DNA of 34,286 nucleotides, from assembly GCA_046760785.1 (NCBI GenBank), contig JBHIET010000032.1, forward strand, positions 1-34,286. Direction: 5' to 3'. The translations under genes were made by a program, and so were the position numbers. Below the pieces are notes generated by a model that was given only the letters and a program-made list of their open reading frames with translations, was not told the DNA's origin and did not search any database. Shown here piece after piece: positions 14,994 through 23,416 of this stretch (the first letter of the stretch is position 1; every line of letters starts with the position of its first letter). The stretch comes from JBHIET01 sp046760785. GTDB lineage: Bacteria > Chloroflexota > Anaerolineae > B4-G1.

Positions 14994-15823
14994 CGCGCCC
15001 CCCGCCGAGCTACGATGAGCAGCCCACCGCCCCTCTCGCCGGGAGGCACGTCCATTTCGTAGTAGAGCTGCCAGCGGCGGCCAAGGCGCTGCAAGACGAC
15101 ACGGCGCAAGAAGTCCTGATAGCCCAGAGACCGCAGCCGGGGCGAGACCAGCAGTCCCCACGCCGACCATCGCCGCCCGACCCCGTAGCGAGCGTTCATC
15201 CGGTCCCACAGTCGCTCCACTTCTTCCGGCATGTAGTAACGCGCCTTGATCATCTCCATCCTGGTGGCAGACAGTAAATGTCGCCAATCGGCGGGGTTGT
15301 AGTAGTGGTGGTGCTCCAGCCGGGTGTCCACAGTGGTGGCGTAAGCCTCGGCTCCCTGTACGTCCCCGGCCGCTATTCGCCGGGCGTAGCCATCGAGAAA
15401 GCGGCGGAATTCGTCGGATGGGACTGTAAAGATAAACTGACCGTCGGGCATCAGCACCCGCCTCACCTCGCGCAGGACCGGCAGCACGTCGGGGATGTGC
15501 TCCAAGACCGAGTTACTGAAGACGGTGGCGAAGGTGAAATCGGCGTAGGGCAGGCAGTGACCCTCGGCCTGGTCCACGTGACGGTACGCACCGGATCTGG
15601 CCGCCCGGCGCAGTTGCTCTGGCCAGGGATCTACACCCACGTCCACCTGGCCTTCTGTCCCGAAGAGCACTTGCGCGACCAACCCATCGCCGCAGCCCAG
15701 GTCCAACAGAGGAGCCTCGTATTGTTCCTCCGCTGCCGTGCGCAACTCGACCGCCCGCCAAAGTGCCACAGGTGGGGCGAACCAGTAAGCCTCCAGTAAC
15801 TCGGTAAGGTAATCTGGTGTCAT
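14990..15823 (-). CDS. class I SAM-dependent methyltransferase
   Basis: A 277-residue methyltransferase of the type-11 (UbiE-like) group. The SAM-binding glycine loop is LLDLGCGDGLVAQVL (about 39-53), followed by the acidic end of strand 2 (VDVGVDPWP), then FATVFSNSVLEHIPDVLPVLREVRRVL and DGQFIFTVPS. The C-terminal half is rich in aromatic and Arg residues and has no known domain. It is the first gene of a three-gene unit whose members overlap by 4 bp each, with the two FemX genes following, so its substrate may be a cell-wall precursor or lipid (inference). It could also be a general small-molecule methylase. Confidence 0.83.
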   Translation of the reverse strand: MTPDYLTELLEAYWFAPPVALWRAVELRTAAEEQYEAPLLDLGCGDGLVAQVLFGTEGQVDVGVDPWPEQLRRAARSGAYRHVDQAEGHCLPYADFTFATVFSNSVLEHIPDVLPVLREVRRVLMPDGQFIFTVPSDEFRRFLDGYARRIAAGDVQGAEAYATTVDTRLEHHHYYNPADWRHLLSATRMEMIKARYYMPEEVERLWDRMNARYGVGRRWSAWGLLVSPRLRSLGYQDFLRRVVLQRLGRRWQLYYEMDVPPGERGGGLLIVARRGAR

Positions 15824-15931
15824 TCTAGCCGTTAGCCGCTGGCAGTTAGCGATCAGTCCGCGATCACAGTATACCGCAGGGAGCGAATGGTGTCAAAGGG
15901 AAAGCCACGTCCGCGCAATGGTCAAAGGCGG

Positions 15932-15958
15932 AATAAAAAAGCCCGCTCTAGAGCGGGC
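15932..15958 (-). terminator. Rho-independent terminator of the secreted repeat protein gene
   Basis: The perfect palindrome GCCCGCTCTAGAGCGGGC (15941-15958) is followed on the minus strand by TTTTTTATTC. It lies about 20 bp after the stop codon of the minus-strand gene. The rest of 15824-15931 holds only short repetitive filler. Confidence 0.9.
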
Positions 15959-15977
15959 CCTTTGTCCTCGGTTGATC

Positions 15978-16970
15978 CTACCACCACGGTATGAAGAAGG
16001 CTTGCGTCGTGGCTGTGAGGCCGCCATACGTCACCGTCACATCAATCACCACTCTCCGACCTGGCGGCGATGGAAGGAGGTCAAAGCCGTACCGCGTGAA
16101 ACCACTGGCATTGGTGGGCCTGAACTCATACCATTGATCGCCCGATGGGTAATGGATCACCATCTTGACGGCTGCGCCCTGAACGGGTTGTTGCCACTGG
16201 TCCGTCACATAGACGAAGACTGTCTGAGTACCCTCCCGTCCGATGATGACATATCGCACCGAAGCACTGATGCTGATACGCAGCGGCGTGACCGTGGGTC
16301 TTGCGATGGAAGGATCACCGGATATGGAAGGGGGCGGAAGCGGCTCGTCATAGTCCCCAGGAATGCCGAATCGCTCAATATAGAGTTCCCCCAGGTTGGT
16401 CAAACGCATCTGCGAGCCAGCGGGTTCCTCAGGATGCCACTCCATCCGCGCCCGCTGAAAGTACTGTACGATGTACCCATTCTCAAGCATAAACTCAGAG
16501 CGAGGATAGCCAAAGATGTCTAGCCCTCCTCTCTCGCGAAAGTAACCGAGGAAGGCATAGGAGACAACGTGACCGGTCTCAGGGAAGTAGTGGTAGAGGC
16601 TGTTGTTGAAGATGGGAATCTGTTCCGGGCTGGCCCGAGGGAAGCGATGGCCCAGTTCGTCAACCAGCAGCCCTAGTTGCACCCTGTAAGGCTCCGGGTT
16701 GTACGGGTGCCACTCCATCCGGGCGCGCTGGAAGTACTGTACACGCAGCCCCCGCGCAGGATCGTCAAACGCTTCCGTGAGGGGATAACCGAAGATTTCG
16801 AGCTCTCCTCGTGTCTCGAAGAACTCAAGGAACTCGTCACATACGTAGTGACCGGTCTCGGCGAAATAGCGGCAGTTTCCCGCTGGTGTCTGTGGATGCG
16901 TAGCAGTTACACCGCCTAGAAGCAGAGCAGCCACCATCGCTACTATCGGCAGAGATCGCACGTTCCTCAT
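15978..16970 (-). CDS. secreted protein with two FGYP-type repeats and an Ig-like C-terminus
   Basis: A 330-residue exported protein. The ATG at 16970 is preferred over an upstream TTG because it is followed directly by a clear signal peptide (MRNVRSLPIVAMVAALLLGG). Two repeats of about 80 residues follow (about 33-110 and 120-203). Each runs: YF-ETGH, FL-FF/YF, LxIFGYP, VQYFQRARMEWHP, then a leucine-rich tail ending in LGxxx-RFG. The last 100 residues look like a beta-sandwich (SVRYVIIGREGTQTVFVYVTDQWQQPVQGAAV), similar to bacterial Ig-like modules. The repeat resembles modules I associate with extracellular Chloroflexota proteins, but I know no function. Its own promoter and terminator make it monocistronic. 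Confidence 0.75.
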   Translation of the reverse strand: MRNVRSLPIVAMVAALLLGGVTATHPQTPAGNCRYFAETGHYVCDEFLEFFETRGELEIFGYPLTEAFDDPARGLRVQYFQRARMEWHPYNPEPYRVQLGLLVDELGHRFPRASPEQIPIFNNSLYHYFPETGHVVSYAFLGYFRERGGLDIFGYPRSEFMLENGYIVQYFQRARMEWHPEEPAGSQMRLTNLGELYIERFGIPGDYDEPLPPPSISGDPSIARPTVTPLRISISASVRYVIIGREGTQTVFVYVTDQWQQPVQGAAVKMVIHYPSGDQWYEFRPTNASGFTRYGFDLLPSPPGRRVVIDVTVTYGGLTATTQAFFIPWW

Positions 16971-17052
16971 CCCGCCCACCTGCAATTCTCACTCTACTCT
17001 CACACATTGCTGACTAAAGTAGGGGCGAAGATAGCATACAGATACCCTTTTT

Positions 17053-17061
17053 ATTATAGCA
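17053..17061 (-). promoter_or_regulatory. extended -10 promoter of the secreted repeat protein gene
   Basis: On the minus strand TGcTATAAT gives a perfect extended -10. No good -35 is visible. Initiation near 17046 gives a leader of about 75 nt. From here to 17247 no gene is evident. Confidence 0.55.
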
Positions 17062-17247
17062 AACACCGGCGCTCCTGTACATAGCAGAAGTATGCAAGTT
17101 GTGGTCGAATTCCGTGCGAAAAGTGCGAAAACGTGCCTAAACGTACAAGAGAGGAGGCCGGGGGTGGTCTGAGCAACCGCACGGGGCCCTGGCCTACCTC
17201 TCACAACTGGAGGTACAATCCCCACCAGTCGTCAGCGTCGCCGCGCG

Positions 17248-18279
17248 TCAGGCGCATACCTCCCGCACTGCCTCGATGGTTCTTTCAACGTCCTCGTCGC
17301 TGATCCAGTAGTGCGTCACCGCCCTGAAGCGGCCGTCCACCCGGCCCAATAACCGCACCCCTCGCTCCGCCAGCCCATTCACCACCTCATCCTGCGTCTT
17401 CGATACTTCCTCCGCCAGCCAGAAGTATAGGATATTCGTCGCCACCGGGGCGACCTTTACTTCCGGTATCTCCGCCAGCCCCTCCGCCAGCCGCTTCGCC
17501 CGGGCGTGATCCTCCGCCATCCGGCCAGCCACCTGTTCCAGGGCGACGATCCCAGCCGCCGCCAATACCCCTGCCTGCCGCATCCCGCCGCCCACGACCT
17601 TCCGCGCCCGGCGCGCCTCGGCGATGAAGTCGGCGCTGCCACACAGGAGCGAACCCACCGGCGCACACAGTCCCTTCGAAAGACAGAACATCACCGAGTC
17701 CACCTCCCGCACCAACTCCCCCACGTCCACCCCCAGCGCGGCCGCCGCGTTGAAGACGCGCGCCCCATCCAGGTGCACCCGCAGGCTGTGGTCGTGGGCG
17801 AGGCGCGCCACCTGCGTGGTATACTCCACCGTCAGTGGCATGCCGTTGCACATATTGTGCGTGTTCTCCAGGCAGACCAGCCGTGTGCGAGGGAAATGGA
17901 CGTTGTCTCCCCGGATCGCTGCTTCGATGTCCTCCAGCCGCAGCGTGCCATCGGGTTGGTTGGATATGGGCCGAGGCATGATGCCCCCCAGCGCCGCCAT
18001 TCCGCCTTGCTCGAAGAGAAAAGAGTGGCTGCGATCCCCCAGGATCACCTCATCTCCCCGCCTGCAGTGGGTCAGTAGCGCCACCAGGTTCCCCATCGTG
18101 CCACTGACCACGAACAGCGCCGCCTCCTTCCCCAGTCGCTCTGCCGCTATCGCCTCCAGCCGGTTGACGGTGGGGTCCTCCCCGAACACATCGTCGCCCA
18201 CCTCCGCTTGGTACATCGCCTCCCGCATCGCAGGGGTCGGCTGCGTCACAGTGTCGCTACGCAGATCAATGATCTTCAT
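17248..18279 (-). CDS. ltaE: low-specificity L-threonine aldolase
   Basis: A PLP-dependent fold-type I enzyme cleaving L-threonine or allo-threonine to glycine and acetaldehyde. The 343-residue product begins IDLRSDTVTQPTPAMREAM and continues with VGDDVFGEDPTVNRLE, both diagnostic of the family. It has the aspartate strand VHLDGARVFNAA, and the PLP lysine in FCLSKGLCAPVGS. The frame is open to 18306, but the ATG at 18279 has GGGAGGTG upstream and begins the conserved sequence. It is the downstream partner of the M20 amidohydrolase gene (66 bp gap). Together with the latter and the flavoenzyme it points to amino-acid catabolism. Confidence 0.93.
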   Translation of the reverse strand: MKIIDLRSDTVTQPTPAMREAMYQAEVGDDVFGEDPTVNRLEAIAAERLGKEAALFVVSGTMGNLVALLTHCRRGDEVILGDRSHSFLFEQGGMAALGGIMPRPISNQPDGTLRLEDIEAAIRGDNVHFPRTRLVCLENTHNMCNGMPLTVEYTTQVARLAHDHSLRVHLDGARVFNAAAALGVDVGELVREVDSVMFCLSKGLCAPVGSLLCGSADFIAEARRARKVVGGGMRQAGVLAAAGIVALEQVAGRMAEDHARAKRLAEGLAEIPEVKVAPVATNILYFWLAEEVSKTQDEVVNGLAERGVRLLGRVDGRFRAVTHYWISDEDVERTIEAVREVCA

Positions 18280-18345
18280 ATCTTCACCTCCCAGATTGCG
18301 ATGCATAGATTATAGTCCTTCACCGCCTGTTTACGACGGTGTAGT

Positions 18346-19509
18346 TCAGCTTCCCCGCTGCAGCAACCGCAATGCCGCCTCGGCCAGGATGGCCGCCCCG
18401 ATAGGCAGGCAGCGCTCGTCAATGTCGAAGCGCGGGTTGTGATGCTCTCGCTTATCCCCTTCAATCCGGCAGCCCAAGCCAAACATCGCACCGGGTGCCA
18501 GGGAAGAGAAGTACCCAAAATCCTCTGCTCCCATCTCCCGCCTGTGAGGCTGGATGTGCTTGTCCCCCAGCAGGTCGGTGGCGACCTCCCGCAGAAAATC
18601 AACCACCCCTGCGTCGTTGGACATCGGCGGGTAACCGCCGATTTCGATCCTGAGCGCATAATCCCCACCCAAGGCCCGTGCCACCTCCAGCGCCCGCTCG
18701 ATCTCGGCGTGGATCTTCTCCTGCACCTCCGGCTCCATGTAGCGGATGGTGCCGGACATCTTTACCTGCTCCGGGATGACGTTGTCCGCCTGCCCGCCGT
18801 GGATGGAACCGATGCTGACCACCGCCGGGTCGTAGGGGTGCAACCGGCGGGAGACGATGCCGTGGAGGGCCAGGATGACATGGCCGGCGATGTAGATGGG
18901 GTCCACCACCTCGTGGGGGTACGCCCCGTGCCCCCCCTTGCCGGTGACGGTGACGTAGAAGCTGCCCGCCCCGGCGGAGACGGGGCCGGCTCCCAGGGTG
19001 ATGTCACCAACGGCCGTGTCGGCATCCACATGGAGGGCCAGCACTGTGTCCACCCCCTCCATCGCGCCGTCCTCCACCATGCGAGGCGCGCCGCTGATCC
19101 CCTCGTCATCCCCCACTTCCTCCGCCGGCTGGAAGAGGAAGCGCACGGTGCCGGGGAACGTCTCCTGCGCCAGCAGCGTCGCCACGCCCAGCGCGATGGC
19201 GGTATGGGCATCGTGGCCGCAGGCGTGCATCACGCCGGGAACCTGGGAGGCGTATGGCACGTCGTTGACTTCTTGGAGAGGAAGAGCATCCATATCGGCG
19301 CGGATGGCGACGACGGGGTGGCCCTCGCCCTCTTCCGCTACCACGCCGGTGCGGCCCACGCTGGTGCGGATCCGGTAGCCCAGAGGCTCCAGCACCTCCA
19401 CGACACGGGCGGCGGTGCGCATTTCCTGAAAGCCCAGTTCGGGATGCATATGGAATTCCCGTCGCCAGGCGATTAGTTGTTCCTCGATCTTGCGGGCACA
19501 CTTTAGCAT
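18346..19509 (-). CDS. M20D-family amidohydrolase (N-acyl-amino acid / hippurate hydrolase type)
   Basis: A zinc or manganese metallopeptidase-like hydrolase of 387 residues that removes acyl groups from amino acids or related amides. Metal-site residues are visible: MHACGHDAHTA (C97, H99, H102), FQPAEE (E130, E131), LALHVD (H160) and a late HHNPRFDIDE. The lid domain carries TGKGGHGAYPHEVVDPI, the usual dimerisation and substrate-gating segment. Length and order match the amidohydrolase (AmhX/HipO-like) group. The ATG has AAGGAGGGAG upstream. It lies between pckA and the threonine aldolase gene on the same strand. The natural acyl-amino acid substrate is not predictable. Confidence 0.92.
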   Translation of the reverse strand: MLKCARKIEEQLIAWRREFHMHPELGFQEMRTAARVVEVLEPLGYRIRTSVGRTGVVAEEGEGHPVVAIRADMDALPLQEVNDVPYASQVPGVMHACGHDAHTAIALGVATLLAQETFPGTVRFLFQPAEEVGDDEGISGAPRMVEDGAMEGVDTVLALHVDADTAVGDITLGAGPVSAGAGSFYVTVTGKGGHGAYPHEVVDPIYIAGHVILALHGIVSRRLHPYDPAVVSIGSIHGGQADNVIPEQVKMSGTIRYMEPEVQEKIHAEIERALEVARALGGDYALRIEIGGYPPMSNDAGVVDFLREVATDLLGDKHIQPHRREMGAEDFGYFSSLAPGAMFGLGCRIEGDKREHHNPRFDIDERCLPIGAAILAEAALRLLQRGS

Positions 19510-19572
19510 TCTCTCCCTCCTTGGTTAGAGTGATGGTCAGCCAAGTCAATACATCATTAAATACTGAGGTTT

Positions 19573-21225
19573 TTACTTCCCCGGACATTGCACGGCGACG
19601 GCTGGGTCAATGTTCTTGTCACCATACGCCTTGTCGAAATGAGCGCTGAAATCTCCTGCTAGCTTTCTAGCCCGGGCATCGTAGGCTTCCTTGTCTGCCC
19701 ACGTGTTCCTGGGGAACAGCACGTCGGAGGGAATACGTGGGCACTGTTTGGGAATCAGGATGTGGAACGTCGTGTCTTCGACGTACTCTACCTCCTCCAG
19801 TTGGCCGGTGAGGGCAGCGTGGACGATCTCCCGCGTCAGATTGATATCCATTCGCGCCCCCACGCCGAAGGGGCCCCCGCTCCAGCCGGTGTTGACCAGG
19901 TAGACCCGGGTGCCGTGCCGCTGCATGCGCTCGCCCAGCATGCGGGCGTAGACGTCGGGGGTACGGGGCATAAACGGCTCGCCGAAGAAGCGTGAAAAGG
20001 TGGACACGGGATCAACGATGCCTGTCTCCGTGCCGGCCAATTTGCTCGTGTAGCCCATCAGGAACCAGAGCATCGCCTGTTCGGGTGTCAGCTTGGCGAC
20101 GGGGGGGAGCACCCCGTTAGCGTCGGCGGCCAGGAAGAGAATCGTCCTGGGGTGGCCGCTCTTCGAGTCGGGCTTGACGTTGCTCAGGTAAGTAAGCGGG
20201 TATGAGGCCCGCGAGTTGGGTGTCAGCCGGTCGTCGTCCACGTCGAAGACGCCGTTGGGGTACATCATCGTGTTTTCGACGATAGCGCCGTGCTCCAGGT
20301 AGTCGGCCTCGTGAAAGACGGCGTTCCAAATCTCCGGCTCCTTGTTGGGGCGCAAGTTGATCAGTTTAGCGTAGCAACCGTTCTCGAAGTTGGCGATGCC
20401 GTTGTCGCTCCAGCCGTGCTCATCGTCACCCAGCAGGGCCCGGCGCGGGTCGGCAGAGAGCGACGTCTTGCCCGTGCCAGAAAGCCCCAGGAGGAGCGCG
20501 CAGTCACCCTCCGGCCCCTCGTTGGCCGAGCAGTGCAAGGGCAGTATGCCTTCGCCGGGCAAGACGTAGTTCATCACGGTGAAGATAAGTTTCTTGACAC
20601 TGCCGCCGTAGGCCGAGCCGTAGACCACGCCCAGGTAGCGGTCGAAGTCCATCGCCACGGCCATGTTCGAGGTCTGGCCATCGAGCAATTTCCTGAGCCG
20701 CCCCTCGTACCGTGCCCGGTCCAGTTTGTCGTAGGGGCAAACCAGCAGTGTAAAGCCACGATTGGCGAAGATGCTGCGCTGGATGTCCCCGGGCACAGAG
20801 CGGAACATGTTGTCCGTGAACAGCGCCGTCAGCGCCTGGTCCGAGACCGTCTGCACGGGCAGGGCATAAGAGGTGTCCGCACCTACCACCTTGTCCGTGA
20901 TGTACACTCTCGGCTTCCCGGCGAGGGTTTTCAGCGCGTCCTCCCACAGCATGTCGAAGGTCTCGGGCTCCATCGGGATGTTGTTGGGGGAATCCCAGTC
21001 AATGTTCCCCTCGCTCTCCGGGCGGCGGACGATGTAGGTGTCTTTGGGGCTGCGGCCGGTGGATTCGACCGGCGTCCAGGTCGCCAGCGCGCCGTTGGCG
21101 GAGACGAGTGCCTCCTCGTTGTCCACCGCCGCCTGGATCATATCCTTGCGATCTGGATTGTTGATGACGCGGGAATGCTTTTCCAGCATCCGCGCCAGAT
21201 CGCTTTTGTGTTCACTGGTTTTCAC
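19573..21225 (-). CDS. pckA: phosphoenolpyruvate carboxykinase (ATP)
   Basis: Converts oxaloacetate and ATP to phosphoenolpyruvate, CO2 and ADP in gluconeogenesis, cytosolic. The 550-residue product shows RSPKDTYIVR near 58, the long GVVYGSAYGGSVKKLIFTVM block, the substrate loop LPLHCSANEG, the kinase P-loop GLSGTGKTSLSAD, and LGDDEHGWSD with its metal-binding aspartates, ending with the adenine region WSGGPFGVGARM. The start is GTG with GGAGGAGG upstream. Its start is only 34 bp beyond the vapC stop with no terminator between, so it may be read from the strong vapBC promoter. This is the ATP-type enzyme, not the GTP-type. Confidence 0.96.
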   Translation of the reverse strand: MKTSEHKSDLARMLEKHSRVINNPDRKDMIQAAVDNEEALVSANGALATWTPVESTGRSPKDTYIVRRPESEGNIDWDSPNNIPMEPETFDMLWEDALKTLAGKPRVYITDKVVGADTSYALPVQTVSDQALTALFTDNMFRSVPGDIQRSIFANRGFTLLVCPYDKLDRARYEGRLRKLLDGQTSNMAVAMDFDRYLGVVYGSAYGGSVKKLIFTVMNYVLPGEGILPLHCSANEGPEGDCALLLGLSGTGKTSLSADPRRALLGDDEHGWSDNGIANFENGCYAKLINLRPNKEPEIWNAVFHEADYLEHGAIVENTMMYPNGVFDVDDDRLTPNSRASYPLTYLSNVKPDSKSGHPRTILFLAADANGVLPPVAKLTPEQAMLWFLMGYTSKLAGTETGIVDPVSTFSRFFGEPFMPRTPDVYARMLGERMQRHGTRVYLVNTGWSGGPFGVGARMDINLTREIVHAALTGQLEEVEYVEDTTFHILIPKQCPRIPSDVLFPRNTWADKEAYDARARKLAGDFSAHFDKAYGDKNIDPAVAVQCPGK

Positions 21226-21259
21226 AGTGCCTCCTCCAGGTCGAGTTTATGAGAGTGTC

Positions 21260-21679
21260 TCACTGCCCTGCAGGGAACTGGACGAATCCCACGACGGAGA
21301 AGTGATGGTCAAAGGCGAACGCATCCGTGAGCTCCCGTTGCTGCATCAGGGCGAAACTCACCGCGTCGGCGTAGCTGAAATCCTGATTGTCGTAGCGGCG
21401 CAGGATGTCACGCGCTCGCGCTTCCAATTTTTGATCCGACCAGACACACTGGACGGCAGATGATTGCTCAACGATATCCAGAAAGGACAGTGCTTTGTGA
21501 TATCCGGCATTTCTCAACACGTTAATGTAGGTCTCGGCTACTACCAGGTTGGTGAGCAACAGCCGAGAATAATGCGCCAATGCCTCTCGGTAGAACGTCA
21601 CAGCGACCTGGTGATACTTGTCGCGTGGGTCGAGGATAGCCAACCATGCCCCGGTGTCTACAAATAACTCTCTACTCAT
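21260..21679 (-). CDS. vapC: PIN-domain ribonuclease toxin (VapC-like)
   Basis: A 139-residue PIN protein. The four acidic metal-binding residues are present: D8 in FVDTGAW, E49 in VVAETY, D105 in YADAVSFALM and D124 in AFDHHF. VapC toxins cut specific RNAs and are held in check by the partner antitoxin. It overlaps the antitoxin gene by 8 bp (ATGAGTAG), so the two are translationally coupled in the usual antitoxin-first order. RNA target unknown. Confidence 0.9.
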   Translation of the reverse strand: MSRELFVDTGAWLAILDPRDKYHQVAVTFYREALAHYSRLLLTNLVVAETYINVLRNAGYHKALSFLDIVEQSSAVQCVWSDQKLEARARDILRRYDNQDFSYADAVSFALMQQRELTDAFAFDHHFSVVGFVQFPAGQ

Positions 21680-21932
21680 TGGACGTCCACTCGACCAGAT
21701 ACTTGTCGTGATTCACCGAGAGGTCGCCGGGGCTGTCTGTATCTTCCCCCATCAGCCCGATGAGCTGCCAGGCCGGGTCTTCTTCCACGGGCACGACCTC
21801 TCGCGCCAGGGCCTCCAACCCGCGCCGCAGTGCTTCCGCCTGTGAAACGCCCAACTTTTCCACCAACTGACTCAGAATGTTGAGATGCCTTGGTCCCAGA
21901 TAGACCTGCACCGGTTTCTTTGCCACAACCAT
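21672..21932 (-). CDS. vapB: ribbon-helix-helix-like antitoxin (VapB-like)
   Basis: An 86-residue protein, using the ATG at 21932 with GGAGGGAG upstream; the frame is open further but passes through the promoter. The N-terminus KKPVQVYLGPRHLNILSQLVEKLGVSQAEALRRGLEAL fits a beta-strand followed by two helices, as in MetJ/Arc-type repressors. The acidic C-terminus (VEEDPAWQLIGLMGEDTDS, then YLVEW) is the expected toxin-wrapping part. It should bind the palindrome over its own start site. Confidence 0.82.
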   Translation of the reverse strand: MVVAKKPVQVYLGPRHLNILSQLVEKLGVSQAEALRRGLEALAREVVPVEEDPAWQLIGLMGEDTDSPGDLSVNHDKYLVEWTSNE

Positions 21933-21959
21933 CTCCCTCCTCCTTACATTCGACAGGGT

Positions 21960-22009
21960 AAATGTATTCAATATACATTTATTATACTGCATTCAAGCTG
22001 CGCTGTCAA
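21960..22009 (-). promoter_or_regulatory. consensus promoter with palindromic operator for vapBC
   Basis: On the minus strand TTGACA (22004-22009), a 17-bp spacer and TATAAT (21981-21986) form a perfect consensus promoter. Immediately downstream is a perfect inverted repeat, AAATGTAT (21960-21967) and ATACATTT (21973-21980), with a 5-bp centre covering the predicted start site. This is the position expected for antitoxin autorepression. Confidence 0.85.
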
Positions 22010-22039
22010 ATCCAAACTGGCGTACCATTGAGGGTGTGG

Positions 22040-23416
22040 TTATTCGAAAATCTTGCCTGGGTTCAGAATGTTGTTCGGGTCCCATGCCTGTTTGATGCGC
22101 TTTTGCATCTCGACGGCCACCGATCCCATGGCCATTTCCAGATAAGGGCGTTTGAGTACCCCGACTCCATGCTCGCCAGAGAGAGAACCCCCCACCTCGA
22201 CCGCCGCGCGGAAGAGATCATCCACCGCCGACTCGACCCGTTTACGTTCTCCCTCGTCGCGCTTATCAAAGAGGATATTGGGGTGCAGATTGCCGTCGCC
22301 GGCGTGACCAAAGATGACGATGGGCAGGTTCCATCTGGCCGAAATTTCCTTGATCCTGGCGATCATCTCCGGAACGGCGCTGTGGGGCACGGTGATGTCC
22401 TCGCCCAGTTTGTTGGGTCGAATGCGCCCCAGAGATCCGGATATGGAACTCCGTGCTTTCCACATCTCCTCGCTCTCCTCCGGCGTGGCGGCCACGCGCA
22501 CCTCGCTGGCCCCGCTCCGGCGACAGATCTCGGCGGCGGTCTCGATGCCGCGCGCCGCGTCCGCTTCATCGCCGTCTGTTCGGATGAGCAGGATGGCCTC
22601 GACGTCGAGGGGCAACCCTATGTGGAGATACTCCTCCACGCTTTTGATGGCGGTCTCGTCCATGATCTCCACCATGGAGGGATTGGCGCCGCTGGACAGC
22701 ACGGCGTTGATGGCCCGGCCGGCATCGGTCAATTGGGGAAAAATCGCCTGAGCCGTGCGTTCAGTCTCAGGTGTAGCGATGAACCTGACCGTCACCTCGG
22801 TGATGACGGCCAGTGTGCCCTCGGAGCCGACCAGCAGATGCAGCAAGTCGTAGCCAGTGACGTTCTTGGTCGCCTTGCCGCCCACGCGCATGATGCGGCC
22901 ATCGGCCAACACCACCTCCAGGGCCACGACGTAACGGCCGGTGATGCCGTACTTGAGGCAGTGCGCGCCCCCGGCGTTGCAGGCTACGTTGCCGCCGAGA
23001 GTGGAGTAGTGGTCGCTGGTGGGGTCCGGCGGATAGAAGTAGCCCTCTCGGGCCACGGCATGCGCCAACTCCGAGGTGATGATCCCCGCCTCGGCTGCGA
23101 CCATCATATTATCGTAATCGAACTCTAGCAAATGATCCATGCGGGTCAGGGGCAGCACTATCCCCCCGCCGAAAGGGATCGAACCCGCCGCCAGGCCAGT
23201 TCCCATCCCACGAGGCACCACGGGGATCAGTTCCCGATTGGCCACCTTGAGCACCTCCGAGACCTCTTGTGTGCTACCCGGCAGCACGACCAGGTTAGGC
23301 CTGGCGGAGGTAAACGTGGCGTCGTAGGAATAGGCCACCAGATCCTCCGGCGAGGTCAGCACGTACCGCTCGCCGACGATGGATTTCAATTCGTCAGTGA
23401 TCTTGGGGTCAAGCAT
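22040..23416 (-). CDS. glcD: FAD-linked 2-hydroxyacid oxidase/dehydrogenase subunit (GlcD-like)
   Basis: A 458-residue flavoprotein of the vanillyl-alcohol-oxidase fold that oxidises glycolate, lactate or similar 2-hydroxyacids. The FAD-binding half shows VPRGMGTGLAAGSIPFGGG, AGIITSELAHAV, PDPTSDHYSTLGGNVACNAGG and GYDLLHLLVGSEGTLAVIT. The C-terminal cap shows FGHAGDGNLHPNILFD and GSLSGEHGVGVLKRPYL, with the conserved His residues, then WDPNNILNPGKIF. It overlaps the iron-sulfur partner gene by 8 bp. Which hydroxyacid is used (glycolate or D-lactate) cannot be settled from sequence. Confidence 0.93.
   Translation of the reverse strand: MLDPKITDELKSIVGERYVLTSPEDLVAYSYDATFTSARPNLVVLPGSTQEVSEVLKVANRELIPVVPRGMGTGLAAGSIPFGGGIVLPLTRMDHLLEFDYDNMMVAAEAGIITSELAHAVAREGYFYPPDPTSDHYSTLGGNVACNAGGAHCLKYGITGRYVVALEVVLADGRIMRVGGKATKNVTGYDLLHLLVGSEGTLAVITEVTVRFIATPETERTAQAIFPQLTDAGRAINAVLSSGANPSMVEIMDETAIKSVEEYLHIGLPLDVEAILLIRTDGDEADAARGIETAAEICRRSGASEVRVAATPEESEEMWKARSSISGSLGRIRPNKLGEDITVPHSAVPEMIARIKEISARWNLPIVIFGHAGDGNLHPNILFDKRDEGERKRVESAVDDLFRAAVEVGGSLSGEHGVGVLKRPYLEMAMGSVAVEMQKRIKQAWDPNNILNPGKIFE

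Noticed and set aside
16989..17225. 78-codon minus-strand frame between the secreted protein and threonine aldolase genes
   Set aside because: It overlaps the extended -10 promoter of the downstream gene and shows no Shine-Dalgarno or family resemblance.
20290..21252. 320-codon plus-strand frame inside pckA
   Set aside because: It is a shadow; all conserved PEP carboxykinase motifs are on the minus strand.
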